From contig NZ_VZCB01000080.1 of NCBI RefSeq assembly GCF_009494395.1, positions 1 through 60,972 of the forward strand: a DNA stretch of 60,972 nt, given 5' to 3'. Origin of the DNA: Segatella copri. Its GTDB lineage: Bacteria > Bacteroidota > Bacteroidia > Bacteroidales > Bacteroidaceae. Below are positions 35,391 through 44,420 of this stretch, piece by piece (the first letter of the stretch is position 1; every line of letters starts with the position of its first letter). A model generated the notes under the pieces. It was not told the origin of the DNA. It made no database searches and was given only the letters and a program-made list of their open reading frames with translations. The position numbers and the translations under genes were made by a program.

Positions 35391-36098
35391 TCATACAGAA
35401 TGCTCATCAATATAGGTTTTTACAACATCGCTGAAGGTGTCAGAGATAGGAATGCCCAGCGATCCGTATATCAGCTTGCCCCGTTCGATGACGTCGAACT
35501 TGGTCATGTTGGCAAGATAGGAACGGTGTATTCTTCTGAATTTCTCTTTTGGAAGTCGTTCTTCCAGATGCTTGAGGTTGCCCAGGGTGGATACGTTCTC
35601 CATTCCTTCCAGATGGAAGAGGATGTAATCCTTCAGGCTTTCTACGAAGAGAATCTTATCGAACGGTATGCGTACATATTTATAATCGCTCTTCACGATC
35701 AGGAACTTGTCGCGTTTGATAGGATTGTATTTGTCGTCCTGCATGTAGGATTCGAAAACCTTCTTGCAGGAGTCCATGAAGTCTGGATAGCTGATAGGCT
35801 TCAGCAGATAGTCGAAAGCGTGAACCTTGTAGGCTTCGATGGCATACTCCTTGAAGGCTGTAGTGAAGATGATCTTGACGTTCTTAGGTACCACCTTGGC
35901 GAATTCCAGTCCACTGATTTGCTGCATGTGGATGGCCAGGAACAGGATGTCGAGATGACTGTGGCGTATGCCGTCTACTGCATCAATGGCAGAAGGGTAG
36001 GCGCCGATAAGATTCAGCGTAGGTGTTTCGTCTACGTATTTCTTCAACTGCTCCAGTGCAGTAGGATCTTCATCTATAATTGCACAGTTTAAAATCAT
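35391..36098 (-). CDS. LytTR response regulator with degenerate receiver
   Basis: A 235-residue protein with an N-terminal receiver domain (residues 1-120) and a C-terminal LytTR DNA-binding domain (about 133-232; FRRIHRSYLANMTKFDVIE). In the receiver the acidic pair Asp9-Glu10 and Lys100 are kept, but the phospho-acceptor Asp is Ala55 (DILFLAIHM where LFLDIxM is usual). Phosphorylation at this site is therefore not possible. No histidine kinase is adjacent. The start at 36098 gives the canonical receiver start MILNCAIIDED; the frame is open further upstream. Confidence 0.88.
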   Translation of the reverse strand: MILNCAIIDEDPTALEQLKKYVDETPTLNLIGAYPSAIDAVDGIRHSHLDILFLAIHMQQISGLEFAKVVPKNVKIIFTTAFKEYAIEAYKVHAFDYLLKPISYPDFMDSCKKVFESYMQDDKYNPIKRDKFLIVKSDYKYVRIPFDKILFVESLKDYILFHLEGMENVSTLGNLKHLEERLPKEKFRRIHRSYLANMTKFDVIERGKLIYGSLGIPISDTFSDVVKTYIDEHSV

Positions 36099-36228
36099 AA
36101 GCGTTTGTTGTGGTTTAAAATATATTTTTCGGTATAAACGCATTTCTTATTTATATATTGTATTGTGTTTCGATTTTTTTGCGTTAATAATTATTTTTCT
36201 TCTTATAAACTTAAATTTGTTTAATCTA

Positions 36229-36260
36229 TTTGGTCATTTGACGAAAAACTTATAACTTTG
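36229..36260 (+). promoter_or_regulatory. Promoter of the MORN-repeat gene
   Basis: TTTG (36229-36232), 20 bp, TAACTTTG (36253-36260). Confidence 0.82.
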
Positions 36261-36271
36261 GGGATTGAAAC

Positions 36272-37480
36272 ATGAGATTACTGTATATGAAAAAGAAATA
36301 TAATAAGAAATCTATAGCAGACAACGTCAATCAGTCATCTTCGGCGTGTAGATTTTTCTGGCAGAACGGAAAGCAGATGCTTCTGGCGTTGGCTCTCTGT
36401 CTCAGTCCGGTATCTACCTTCGCCCAGAAGATTTCGCTGGGTTCCTGCATCACCCGTGACGGTGGTCAGTACAAGGGCGAAATGGTAAGCGGAAAGCCTC
36501 AGGGCAAGGGTGCTGCCGTCTATCCGAACGGCGATACTTACGAAGGCGCTTACCAGAAAGGAAAGCGTGAAGGATATGGCGTATATACTTTCTCTGACGG
36601 TGAAAAGTACGAAGGTCAGTGGATGCAGGACCAGCAGCATGGCAAGGGTACTTTCTATTTTCAGAATAATAACAAGTATGTAGGACTCTGGTTCAGAGAC
36701 TTCCAGCACGGTCATGGAGTCATGTATTATTATAATGGTGACAGATACGACGGCGACTGGTATAAGGACAAGCGACAGGGTAGAGGAACCTATACCTATT
36801 CCAATGGTGCCCAGTATAAGGGCCAGTGGATGAACGACATGAAGAATGGCAACGGTTTTTTCAATTGGGGTGACGGTACTACCTACGACGGTCAGTGGGT
36901 GAACAACCAGCGTTCCGGAAAAGGCGTATTCAAGTATGCTGACGGTGATGTCTACAATGGCGACTGGAAGGATGATATCCAGGACGGCAAGGGAATCTAC
37001 AAATTCCACAACGGTGATGTCTATGAAGGCGATTATGTTCAGGGCGAACGTACCGGTGAAGGCATTTTCCGTTCGATGAACGGCTCCAAGTATACAGGAC
37101 AGTTTCTCGACGGTCAGCGTTCCGGTCAGGGTACTTTCGTATGGAAGAACGGAGACATCTATGTTGGTTCCTGGAAGGATGACCTGCAGAACGGAAGGGG
37201 CAAGCTGACCAAGAAGAACGGTGATATTTACGAGGGTGAATTCCGCAACGGTCATGTAGAGGGCAATGTGGTGATTCACTATGCCGACGGTCGCCGCTTC
37301 AAGGGAGTCTACCGTAAGGGCAAGCGCGAAGGAGCCTGCATTGAGGAAGATAAGAACGGCAAGCGTTTCGAGGGCAACTATCGCAACGACATGCGTGACG
37401 GCAGATTCGTAGAGAAAGACCGCAATGGTCAGGTTACAGCCAAGGGAACCTACGAAAACGGCAAGCGTTTCGAAGATTAA
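36272..37480 (+). CDS. MORN-repeat protein, exported
   Basis: A protein of up to 402 residues; a second ATG at 36287 would give 397. An N-terminal hydrophobic segment (QMLLALALCLSPVSTFA, about residues 33-49) is an uncleaved or late signal. The rest is about 14 MORN repeats of 23 residues with the pattern YxGxxxxxxxxGxGxxxxxNGD; repeats 12-14 are degenerate. MORN arrays form extended beta hairpins that bind membranes or proteins. It is divergently transcribed from the degenerate response regulator, which may regulate it. Confidence 0.85.
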   Translation: MRLLYMKKKYNKKSIADNVNQSSSACRFFWQNGKQMLLALALCLSPVSTFAQKISLGSCITRDGGQYKGEMVSGKPQGKGAAVYPNGDTYEGAYQKGKREGYGVYTFSDGEKYEGQWMQDQQHGKGTFYFQNNNKYVGLWFRDFQHGHGVMYYYNGDRYDGDWYKDKRQGRGTYTYSNGAQYKGQWMNDMKNGNGFFNWGDGTTYDGQWVNNQRSGKGVFKYADGDVYNGDWKDDIQDGKGIYKFHNGDVYEGDYVQGERTGEGIFRSMNGSKYTGQFLDGQRSGQGTFVWKNGDIYVGSWKDDLQNGRGKLTKKNGDIYEGEFRNGHVEGNVVIHYADGRRFKGVYRKGKREGACIEEDKNGKRFEGNYRNDMRDGRFVEKDRNGQVTAKGTYENGKRFED

Positions 37481-37661
37481 TCGAATTTAATAGAACTAAT
37501 AAAGAAGATTAATCGGAAAAATAGGAATAATAAAGAAATAATAAATAGGAATAATATGAATTAATAACGAGATACTGAACAGCGGACATATCATAAAGTT
37601 CAATGTTCAATGTTCCGAGTTCAAAGTTCCATGTTCAAATCTCAAAGTTCAAAGTAAGACT
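37481..37661. repeat. Gap with 7-bp tandem repeat
   Basis: From 37596 to 37651 eight or nine units of a heptamer close to AAGTTCA follow in strict 7-bp register (AAGTTCA, ATGTTCA, ATGTTCC, GAGTTCA and so on). The left half contains AAGAAATAATAAATAGGAAT-type A-rich repeats. No terminator is seen after the MORN gene. Confidence 0.75.
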
Positions 37662-38105
37662 ATGATAGTTGATACATTAGACAATTTGGAGAGATATATT
37701 TCTCTCAATCCACTCTTCCCGGAAGTGGTGAAGTTTATTAAGGAGAACGATCTCACTCAGCTTGAGGCAGGTAAGCATCCTATTCAGGGCGCCGACCTTT
37801 TTCTGAATATTGCTGAGGCTCAGGGTAAGGACGAGGAGGATGCTGTTATCGAGACTCATCGCAAGATGATCGATATCCAGATTCCACTTGATAATGAGGA
37901 AACCTACGGATATACTCCTTTGAAGGACCTTCCAGAGGTAGAGTACAACGAGGCAAAGGATATCACCAAGTATCCTGGCGTGAAGGCGCAGACGCTCGTT
38001 ACCTGCAAGCCGGGTCAGTTTGCCATCTTCTGGCCAGAGGACGGTCATCAGCCATGTATCGGCAAGGGCGCCATCCACAAGGCTATCTTCAAGATCAAGG
38101 CTTAA
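37662..38105 (+). CDS. YhcH/YjgK/YiaL family protein (DUF386)
   Basis: A 147-residue cupin-fold protein. Family features seen are the HPIQGADLFLNI stretch, the histidine in AVIETHRKMIDIQIPL and the C-terminal FAIFWPEDGHQPCIGKGAIHKAIFKI. Members include the beta subunit of evolved beta-galactosidase and proteins of sialic-acid operons, thought to bind or mutarotate sugars. It is 56 bp upstream of glgB. Confidence 0.9.
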   Translation: MIVDTLDNLERYISLNPLFPEVVKFIKENDLTQLEAGKHPIQGADLFLNIAEAQGKDEEDAVIETHRKMIDIQIPLDNEETYGYTPLKDLPEVEYNEAKDITKYPGVKAQTLVTCKPGQFAIFWPEDGHQPCIGKGAIHKAIFKIKA

Positions 38106-38161
38106 TCTGGGCAAGTTCACAATCGAATACACATAAATATAAATATTTAAATCTATAATCC

Positions 38162-40264
38162 ATGGCAACAGAAAAGAAGACTACAGCTAAGAAGACAACA
38201 GCCAAGAAGGCAGCCTGCAAGAAGACTGCCTGCAAGAAAACAACCAAGGCTGCTGCTGTTAAACATATAGGACTTGTAAAGAACGATCCTTACCTGGCAG
38301 ACTACGAGGATGCTATCCGCGGCCGCCACGACCACGTGCTCTGGAAGATGGGCCAGCTTACCAACAACGGCAAGACCACCCTGAGCGATTTTGCCAATGG
38401 CTTCGAATACTTCGGCCTTCACAAGACAGAGAAGGGATGGGTGTTCCGTGAGTGGGCGCCTAACGCTACAGATATCTATCTCATCGGTGACTTCAACGAC
38501 TGGAAGGAGACAGAGAAGTATCGTGCCAAGAGACTGAAGAACTCTGGTAACTGGGAGCTGAAGCTTCCTGAGAAGGCATTGAAGCACGGTGACCTCTACA
38601 AGATGAAGGTGCACTGGGAAGGTGGCGAAGGCGAGCGAATCCCTGCATGGGCTCAGCGCGTAGTACAGGATGAGCAGACCAAGATTTTCTCTGCGCAGGT
38701 TTGGAATCCAGAGCCTTACAAGTGGAAGAAGAAGACTTTCAAGGCAAAGACCACTCCGCTCTTGATTTATGAGTGCCATATCGGTATGAGCCAGGATGCA
38801 GAGAAGGTTGGAACCTATACTGAGTTCAAGGAGAATGTATTGCCTCGCATCATCGAGGACGGTTACAACTGCATCCAGATCATGGCTATCCAGGAACATC
38901 CATATTATGGTTCTTTCGGTTATCATGTGAGCAGCTTCTTTGCAGCCAGCAGCCGTTTCGGTACTCCTGAAGAGTTGAAGGATCTCATTGATACTGCCCA
39001 TCAGAACGGTATTGCCGTCATCATGGACATCGTCCACTCTCATGCAGTGAAGAACGAGGTGGAAGGCCTTGGTAATCTTGCCGGCGATCCTAACCAGTAT
39101 TTCTATCCTGGCGACCGTCATGAGCATCCTGCCTGGGACAGCCTCTGCTTCGACTACGGCAAGAACGAGGTAATCCACTTCCTGCTGAGCAACTGCAAGT
39201 ACTGGCTTACAGAGTTCCATTTCGACGGCTTCCGCTTCGATGGTGTAACTTCTATGCTGTATTACAGCCATGGATTGGGTGAGGCATTCTGCAACTACGG
39301 CGATTACTTCAACGGTCATGAGGACGATAACGCCATCTGTTATCTTACCCTTGCCAACAGTCTGATTCATGAGGTGAACAAGAATGCGATTACCATTGCC
39401 GAGGAGGTGAGCGGAATGCCAGGACTGGCAGCCAAGTTTGAAGACGGCGGCTATGGCTTCGACTACCGCATGGCGATGAACATTCCTGACTACTGGATCA
39501 AGACCATCAAGGAATTGAAGGATGAAGACTGGAAGCCATCCAGCATCTTCTGGGAAATCAAGAACCGCCGTGCCGACGAGAAGACCATCTCTTACTGCGA
39601 GAGTCATGACCAGGCACTGGTAGGCGACAAGACCATCATCTTCCGTCTCATTGATGCTGATATGTACTGGCATTTCAAGAAGGGAGATGAGAACGATGTT
39701 GCCCACCGCGGTATTGCCCTTCACAAGATGATCCGTCTGGCTACAGCATCCACCATCAATGGCGGTTACCTGAACTTCATGGGTAATGAGTTCGGTCATC
39801 CGGAATGGATTGACTTCCCTCGCGAGGGTAATGGCTGGAGCTATAAGTATGCCCGTCGCCAGTGGAACCTGGTAGACAATAAGGAATTGTGCTACCACTA
39901 CTTAGGCGATTTCGATAAAGCAATGCTCAAAACGATTACGAGCGAAAAGAATTTTAACAAGACACCAGTTGTAGAGATCTGGCACAATGATGGAGATCAG
40001 GTTCTAGCCTACATGCGAGGCGATTTGCTCTTCGTGTTCAACTTCTCGCCAACCCGTTCGTTTACCGATTACGGTTTCCTTGTTCCTACAGGCGCCTACA
40101 GCGTAGTGCTTGATACGGACAACAAGGCATTCGGCGGCAACGGCTTGAATGATGATGAGCTGACCCATCTCACGACTTACGATCCACTTTACGTGAACGA
40201 CCGCAAGGAGTGGCTGAAGCTCTATCTGCCAGCCCGTACAGCATTGGTGCTGAAGAAAAATTAA
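38162..40264 (+). CDS. glgB: 1,4-alpha-glucan branching enzyme with Lys/Ala-rich N-terminal tail
   Basis: A 700-residue GH13 branching enzyme that makes alpha-1,6 branches in glycogen. A CBM48 domain (about residues 70-165) precedes the barrel, with the nucleophile in DGFRFDGVTSM, the acid in TIAEEVSGMPG and SYCESHDQALVGD. It resembles the eukaryotic-type (GH13_8) enzymes. The first 33 residues are a histone-H1-like tail of Lys, Ala and Thr with four Cys (KKTTAKKTTAKKAACKKTAC). That tail is not part of the enzyme fold. Confidence 0.95.
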   Translation: MATEKKTTAKKTTAKKAACKKTACKKTTKAAAVKHIGLVKNDPYLADYEDAIRGRHDHVLWKMGQLTNNGKTTLSDFANGFEYFGLHKTEKGWVFREWAPNATDIYLIGDFNDWKETEKYRAKRLKNSGNWELKLPEKALKHGDLYKMKVHWEGGEGERIPAWAQRVVQDEQTKIFSAQVWNPEPYKWKKKTFKAKTTPLLIYECHIGMSQDAEKVGTYTEFKENVLPRIIEDGYNCIQIMAIQEHPYYGSFGYHVSSFFAASSRFGTPEELKDLIDTAHQNGIAVIMDIVHSHAVKNEVEGLGNLAGDPNQYFYPGDRHEHPAWDSLCFDYGKNEVIHFLLSNCKYWLTEFHFDGFRFDGVTSMLYYSHGLGEAFCNYGDYFNGHEDDNAICYLTLANSLIHEVNKNAITIAEEVSGMPGLAAKFEDGGYGFDYRMAMNIPDYWIKTIKELKDEDWKPSSIFWEIKNRRADEKTISYCESHDQALVGDKTIIFRLIDADMYWHFKKGDENDVAHRGIALHKMIRLATASTINGGYLNFMGNEFGHPEWIDFPREGNGWSYKYARRQWNLVDNKELCYHYLGDFDKAMLKTITSEKNFNKTPVVEIWHNDGDQVLAYMRGDLLFVFNFSPTRSFTDYGFLVPTGAYSVVLDTDNKAFGGNGLNDDELTHLTTYDPLYVNDRKEWLKLYLPARTALVLKKN

Positions 40265-40278
40265 TGTAGATAAATTTT

Positions 40279-41388
40279 ATGGGAAATAAAAAGAATAGCA
40301 CAGCGAAGATGCACTTCGCTTGTGCTATTGTCTTTATCATTTTTGTTTATTGCTACCTGGCTTTTTACCAGGCAGATGTATTAGCCGTTGCCCAGCATGT
40401 GCTGAGTGATGGTAAAACCGACTATAGCTATACAGTCGCCCCGCTGCTGATTACGTTGGTACTTTATGTCCTGCATTTGGGCGTCTATGCGTTAACTCAG
40501 GTAAAGCGCCGCTTTCATGCTCTTACGTATTTTCCTTCCTTCCTGATTCTCACCATCATCACCGACATTCCTACGGATGTGGATATTCATCATTCCCTCG
40601 GTGCCTGGTGGATAGTGGCTCCCTTGTGCCTTCTGGCTTTCGGCGGAGCGGTATGGGTCATCAGGCAACTGGAACCATTGGAACAGGAACCTCATAGCAG
40701 CGGCTGGCTTTCCAAGTATATGTGGCTCAACCTCTTCCAGATGGTGGTGATGATTGTCGTGATGAGCTTTGTGGCAAGCAACGACCGTCTGTTCCATGAA
40801 CGTATGAAGATGGAGCGGTTGATGAAGCAGAAGAATTATGCTGAAGCGCTGAAGGTGGGCAGAAAGTCCTTGCAGACCGATTCCTCGCTGACCATGCTGC
40901 GCATAGCCTGTCTGCATCATACGGGTGAACTTGCCGACAAGCTGTTTTCCTATCCGCTGGTTGGTGGCAGCAAGGCAATGTTGCCCGACAGCGTTACCGT
41001 GAAGTCATTGATGTGGAGATCTCACCGCTGGATGCAGGAGCCTACCGATTCGATGAAGATGCAGCATCTGGTATATCGCAAGCCGGAAGATTACAAGCTC
41101 TGTGCGCTGCTGCTCGACAAGAAGCTGGATCAGTTTGTCGTGGCTCTGTGCAAGCATTATGATGTGAAGACCGCCAAGCTCCCTACCCATTACAAGGAGG
41201 CTCTGACGCTCTACATCCATCGTCGCAGCAAGCCTGTCATCGAGTATCACGACAATGTGGTTGATACTGATTTCCAGGACTATCAGCAGATGGAACACAA
41301 GTATACGAACAGGCAGGAAATGCAGACTGCCATCCGTGACACCTACGGCAACACGTACTGGTATTATTTCGACTACTGCAGTAAGTAA
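40279..41388 (+). CDS. Polytopic membrane protein of unknown function
   Basis: A 369-residue protein with five predicted membrane helices in residues 10-165 (for example MHFACAIVFIIFVYCYLAF and FQMVVMIVVMSFVA) and a soluble helical C-terminus that includes a TPR-like pair (KQKNYAEALKVGRKSLQTDS). It starts 15 bp after glgB. I do not recognise the family with confidence. The 21-bp array follows its stop. Confidence 0.7.
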   Translation: MGNKKNSTAKMHFACAIVFIIFVYCYLAFYQADVLAVAQHVLSDGKTDYSYTVAPLLITLVLYVLHLGVYALTQVKRRFHALTYFPSFLILTIITDIPTDVDIHHSLGAWWIVAPLCLLAFGGAVWVIRQLEPLEQEPHSSGWLSKYMWLNLFQMVVMIVVMSFVASNDRLFHERMKMERLMKQKNYAEALKVGRKSLQTDSSLTMLRIACLHHTGELADKLFSYPLVGGSKAMLPDSVTVKSLMWRSHRWMQEPTDSMKMQHLVYRKPEDYKLCALLLDKKLDQFVVALCKHYDVKTAKLPTHYKEALTLYIHRRSKPVIEYHDNVVDTDFQDYQQMEHKYTNRQEMQTAIRDTYGNTYWYYFDYCSK

Positions 41389-41393
41389 GGAGA

Positions 41394-41477
41394 ATATCTC
41401 TGAGAGATAAAATAATATCTCTGTAAGATAAAAAAATGTCTCTGAGAGATAAAATCATATTGCAGTAAGAGATTGGG
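41394..41477 (+). repeat. 21-bp minisatellite, three to four units
   Basis: Units ATATCTCTGAGAGATAAAATA begin at 41394, 41415 and 41436 in strict 21-bp register, with a degenerate fourth at 41457. Each unit holds a palindrome TATCTCT-G-AGAGATA. It shares period and the core AATATCTCyGA with the array before leuB. Confidence 0.85.
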
Positions 41478-41503
41478 ATTTTATTATATAAAGAGATTAG
41501 AAA

Positions 41504-42724
41504 ATGACAAGATTGAAATACATATGGATGTTTACAATAGTCTTTTTCTTCGGGCTTCCATCGGTGATGCAGGCTCAGAAGAAGGAGATTACGGCTGCCC
41601 GTGATCAGGTCAAGGCGGGCAAGGACCTGAACAAGGCACAGGCTAGCATGGAAAAACTCTTGAAGGATTCGGCTAACCTGGGCAACAAGAAGATTTGGGT
41701 TACGCTCTTTGATGCTGTCAGAAAGCAGTATGAACAGGGCAATGAAAAGCTCTATCTCAAGCAGAAGTATGATACTGCCCAGCTTTTCAATCTTGGCAGG
41801 CAGATGTTTCTCATTGCCCAGGGGCTGGACTCGGTAGAGATGGTTCCTAACCGGAAGGGCAAGGTGGATATTGAGTATCGCAAGGCGCATGCTGAATATC
41901 TCAAGCGCATCCGTCCCAATATCTACAACGGTGGAGTCTGGTTTCTGCAGAAGAAGAAATATCCGGAGGCTTATCAGTTCTTCGACCTCTACATCGACTG
42001 TGCCAACAAGCCGCTCTTCAAGGTCAATGATTTCCAGAGCAAGAATCCGCCGCTCCATACTGCTGCCTACTGGGCTGTGTATTCCGGCTATAAGATGAAG
42101 AACAGCAAGGCTACCCTGCATCATTCCTACGAAGCGTTGAAGGATACGGTTCACTACAACTATATGTTGCAGTATCTGGCTGAGACCTACAAGCTGGATA
42201 AGGATACTGCCCGCTATGTGGCTACGCTGAAGGAAGGCTTCTCACGCGCTCCGAAGTTCCCGTTCTTCTTCCCGCGTCTGGTGGAATACTATTCGGACAG
42301 GAACCAGCTCGATTCTGCAATGGATGTGGTCAATCAGGCGCTGGCTGTAGATTCGGTGAATGATATTTATCTCTTCACCAAGAGCACCCTGCTGCTCAAT
42401 CTCTGCCAATACAAGGATTGCATCAAGGTGTGCGACCGGATCATTGCGCAGAACGATACTATGCCGGGAACCTATCTGAATGCTGGATTGGCTTACTTCA
42501 ACATGGCTGTGGAGCAGGACAAGAACCTGAAACAGTCCAACAAGCAGCGTTCGCAGATTCAGAGCGATTACAAGAAGGCTCTGCCGTATCTGGAGAAATA
42601 CAGAAAGATGATGCCCGACAAGAAGGACCAGTGGGCCTTGCCGCTTTATACCATCTATCTGAACCTGAACATGGGTAAGGAATTTGATGAGATTGACAAG
42701 CTGCTGAACCAGGGCAGAAAATAA
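41504..42724 (+). CDS. Exported TPR-repeat protein
   Basis: A 406-residue protein with a signal peptide (ends VMQAQ at about residue 24) and helical TPR-like repeats over the whole length (for example PRLVEYYSDRNQLDSAMDVV and YLFTKSTLLLNLCQYKDCIK). Probably periplasmic and involved in protein-protein contacts. It is in a row with the membrane protein upstream and the helicase 32 bp downstream. No specific function is recognised. Confidence 0.75.
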   Translation: MTRLKYIWMFTIVFFFGLPSVMQAQKKEITAARDQVKAGKDLNKAQASMEKLLKDSANLGNKKIWVTLFDAVRKQYEQGNEKLYLKQKYDTAQLFNLGRQMFLIAQGLDSVEMVPNRKGKVDIEYRKAHAEYLKRIRPNIYNGGVWFLQKKKYPEAYQFFDLYIDCANKPLFKVNDFQSKNPPLHTAAYWAVYSGYKMKNSKATLHHSYEALKDTVHYNYMLQYLAETYKLDKDTARYVATLKEGFSRAPKFPFFFPRLVEYYSDRNQLDSAMDVVNQALAVDSVNDIYLFTKSTLLLNLCQYKDCIKVCDRIIAQNDTMPGTYLNAGLAYFNMAVEQDKNLKQSNKQRSQIQSDYKKALPYLEKYRKMMPDKKDQWALPLYTIYLNLNMGKEFDEIDKLLNQGRK

Positions 42725-42756
42725 GGATTAGAAAATTGATAATAAAGAAAATAAAT

Positions 42757-44076
42757 ATGATAGATAGAATATTGAATAAACTGGGAATCTCGCTGAACGA
42801 GATGCAGCAGGAGGCTTTTCAGTCTATTGCACATGGCAATAAGGATGTAATTGTTCTTTCGCCTACGGGCAGTGGAAAGACGCTGGCTTATCTCTTGCCG
42901 CTTTCCCAGCTGGTGGATGCGGGCGATGATGAGCCGCAGGCAATCGTGGTTACTCCCGGCCGTGAGCTGGCTTTGCAGTCGTCTACCGTATTGAAGGATA
43001 TGGGTTCGGGGCTCCGTGCCATGGCTTGCTACGGCGGTCGTGCTGCGATGGATGAGCATCGGGTGCTGAAGCAGGTTCGTCCGCAGATTATCTTCGGAAC
43101 TCCAGGTAGATTGAACGACCATCTCAGCAAGGGCAACTTCTCGCCTTATCATATCAAGTATCTGGTCATCGACGAGTTTGACAAGTGCCTGGAGATGGGT
43201 TTCCAGGACGAGATGAGCCGCCTCATCCAGTCTTTGCCAGGCTTGCGCCGCCACTTCCTGCTTTCTGCTACCGAGGCAGAGGAGATTCCTCGCTTCGTCC
43301 ACATGGGCAGGGTAGAGAAGATAGATTATCGCATGGACGAGGAGCAGGTGCCTGAGCGAGTCCATATATATAAGGTGGAAAGTCCGGTGAAGGATAAGCT
43401 GGAGAGTCTGGGTCGATTGCTTCGCAGTCTGGGCGAAACCAGCACCATCGTTTTCCTGAACTACCGTGACAGCGTGGAGCGCACCAACAACTATCTGGTT
43501 GAGCAGGGTTTCTCCACTTCATTCTTCCATGGCGGATTGGAGCAGAAGGAGCGTGAAGCTTCCCTTTACCGATTCAGCAATGGCAGCGCCAATATTCTGG
43601 TGAGCACCGACCTGGCTTCCCGTGGTCTTGATATTCCTGATATTGACAACATCATCCATTACCACATTCCTGAGAGCGAGGACGGCTATATTCACCGTGT
43701 GGGTCGTACTGCCCGTTGGGAAGCGCAGGGTAGAGCCTTCTTCCTGCTGGGTCCTGAGGAGCATATTCCGGAATATGTGGATGCAGAGGTTGAGGAATAC
43801 GAGATTCCTGCCGTTGAGGAGTTGCCGGCACCAGCCAAGCCGAAGATGGCTACCTTATATATAGGTAAGGGAAAGAAGGACAAGATCAGCAAGGGCGATA
43901 TTCTCGGCTTCCTCTGCAAGAAGGGTGGCTTGAATTCTTCTGAAATCGGAAAGATTGATGTCAACGACCGGTACGCCTATGCAGCCATCGCCCGTCCTAA
44001 GCTGAAGAGCGTGCTCAACAATGTGAAGGGCGAAAAGATTAAAGGTGTCAAGACGATAGTCGAAGAAGTGAGATGA
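42757..44076 (+). CDS. DEAD-box RNA helicase
   Basis: A 439-residue RNA helicase with two RecA-like domains: the Q motif (NEMQQEAFQSI), motif I SPTGSGKT, Ia TPGRELA, II a DEFD variant (VIDEFDKCL) in place of DEAD, III SAT, and VI HRVGRTAR. A short C-terminal RNA-binding extension (GKGKKDKISKGDILGFLCKK, DbpA-like) follows. It may act in ribosome assembly, as DbpA does. The ATG at 42757 is preferred over an upstream TTG. Confidence 0.93.
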   Translation: MIDRILNKLGISLNEMQQEAFQSIAHGNKDVIVLSPTGSGKTLAYLLPLSQLVDAGDDEPQAIVVTPGRELALQSSTVLKDMGSGLRAMACYGGRAAMDEHRVLKQVRPQIIFGTPGRLNDHLSKGNFSPYHIKYLVIDEFDKCLEMGFQDEMSRLIQSLPGLRRHFLLSATEAEEIPRFVHMGRVEKIDYRMDEEQVPERVHIYKVESPVKDKLESLGRLLRSLGETSTIVFLNYRDSVERTNNYLVEQGFSTSFFHGGLEQKEREASLYRFSNGSANILVSTDLASRGLDIPDIDNIIHYHIPESEDGYIHRVGRTARWEAQGRAFFLLGPEEHIPEYVDAEVEEYEIPAVEELPAPAKPKMATLYIGKGKKDKISKGDILGFLCKKGGLNSSEIGKIDVNDRYAYAAIARPKLKSVLNNVKGEKIKGVKTIVEEVR

Positions 44077-44129
44077 AATTTCAGGCTTTGGATAAAAAAA
44101 CTGCAATGTGAGATAAATTTATAACTAGT

Positions 44130-44174
44130 AAAAGCCTCATCTTGGAATCTGTTTCCAGATGAGGCTTTTTAGGT
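44130..44174 (+). terminator. Terminator after the helicase gene
   Basis: AAAAGCCTCATCT pairs with AGATGAGGCTTTTT around a 20-nt inner region that extends the stem (TGGA/TCCA). Confidence 0.88.
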
Positions 44175-44273
44175 TATAAATTGTAATTTAGGGCATAAAT
44201 ATGCAGATAATATGTTAAAACTGATGACAAAAAGAAAGATTTATGCCCAAAATGCTAAAAATGTGCAGAAAAA

Positions 44274-44305
44274 TTTGGTAGTTTCAAATAAAAAATGTAA
44301 TTTCG
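44274..44305 (+). promoter_or_regulatory. serC operon promoter
   Basis: TTTG (44274-44277), 20 bp, TAATTTCG (44298-44305), one base off the consensus. The leader to serC is about 110 nt. Confidence 0.65.
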
Positions 44306-44345
44306 CAGTCGTAAGTCCTTTCATAAGGTTTACAGCTAAGCCTAT

Positions 44346-44386
44346 ATGGGTGGATTGCGCATGTATGTCTCCTGCTAACAGGAGTA
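44346..44386 (+). promoter_or_regulatory. serC leader with short uORF and hairpin
   Basis: A 10-codon frame MGGLRMYVSC (44346-44378) ends in Ser-Cys-stop, and CTCCTG-CTAA-CAGGAG folds over its last codons. No terminator follows, so any control would be on translation. Function is uncertain. Confidence 0.35.
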
Positions 44387-44420
44387 AAATACGATTAATT
44401 ACTTAAATAATTATAATAAG

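Noticed and set aside
36098..36143. N-terminal extension of the LytTR response regulator
   Set aside because: The extra residues precede a canonical receiver start and have no counterpart in the family.
37596..37651. CRISPR-like direct repeats
   Set aside because: Units are 7 bp with no spacers; a simple tandem array.
38153..39898. Minus-strand frame of 581 codons opposite glgB
   Set aside because: Pure shadow of the branching enzyme reading frame; the Leu/Cys-rich end mirrors the Lys/Ala tail.
44212..44406. Small protein of 64 codons before serC
   Set aside because: The frame starts upstream of the likely promoter and spans it; composition is that of a leader, not a protein.
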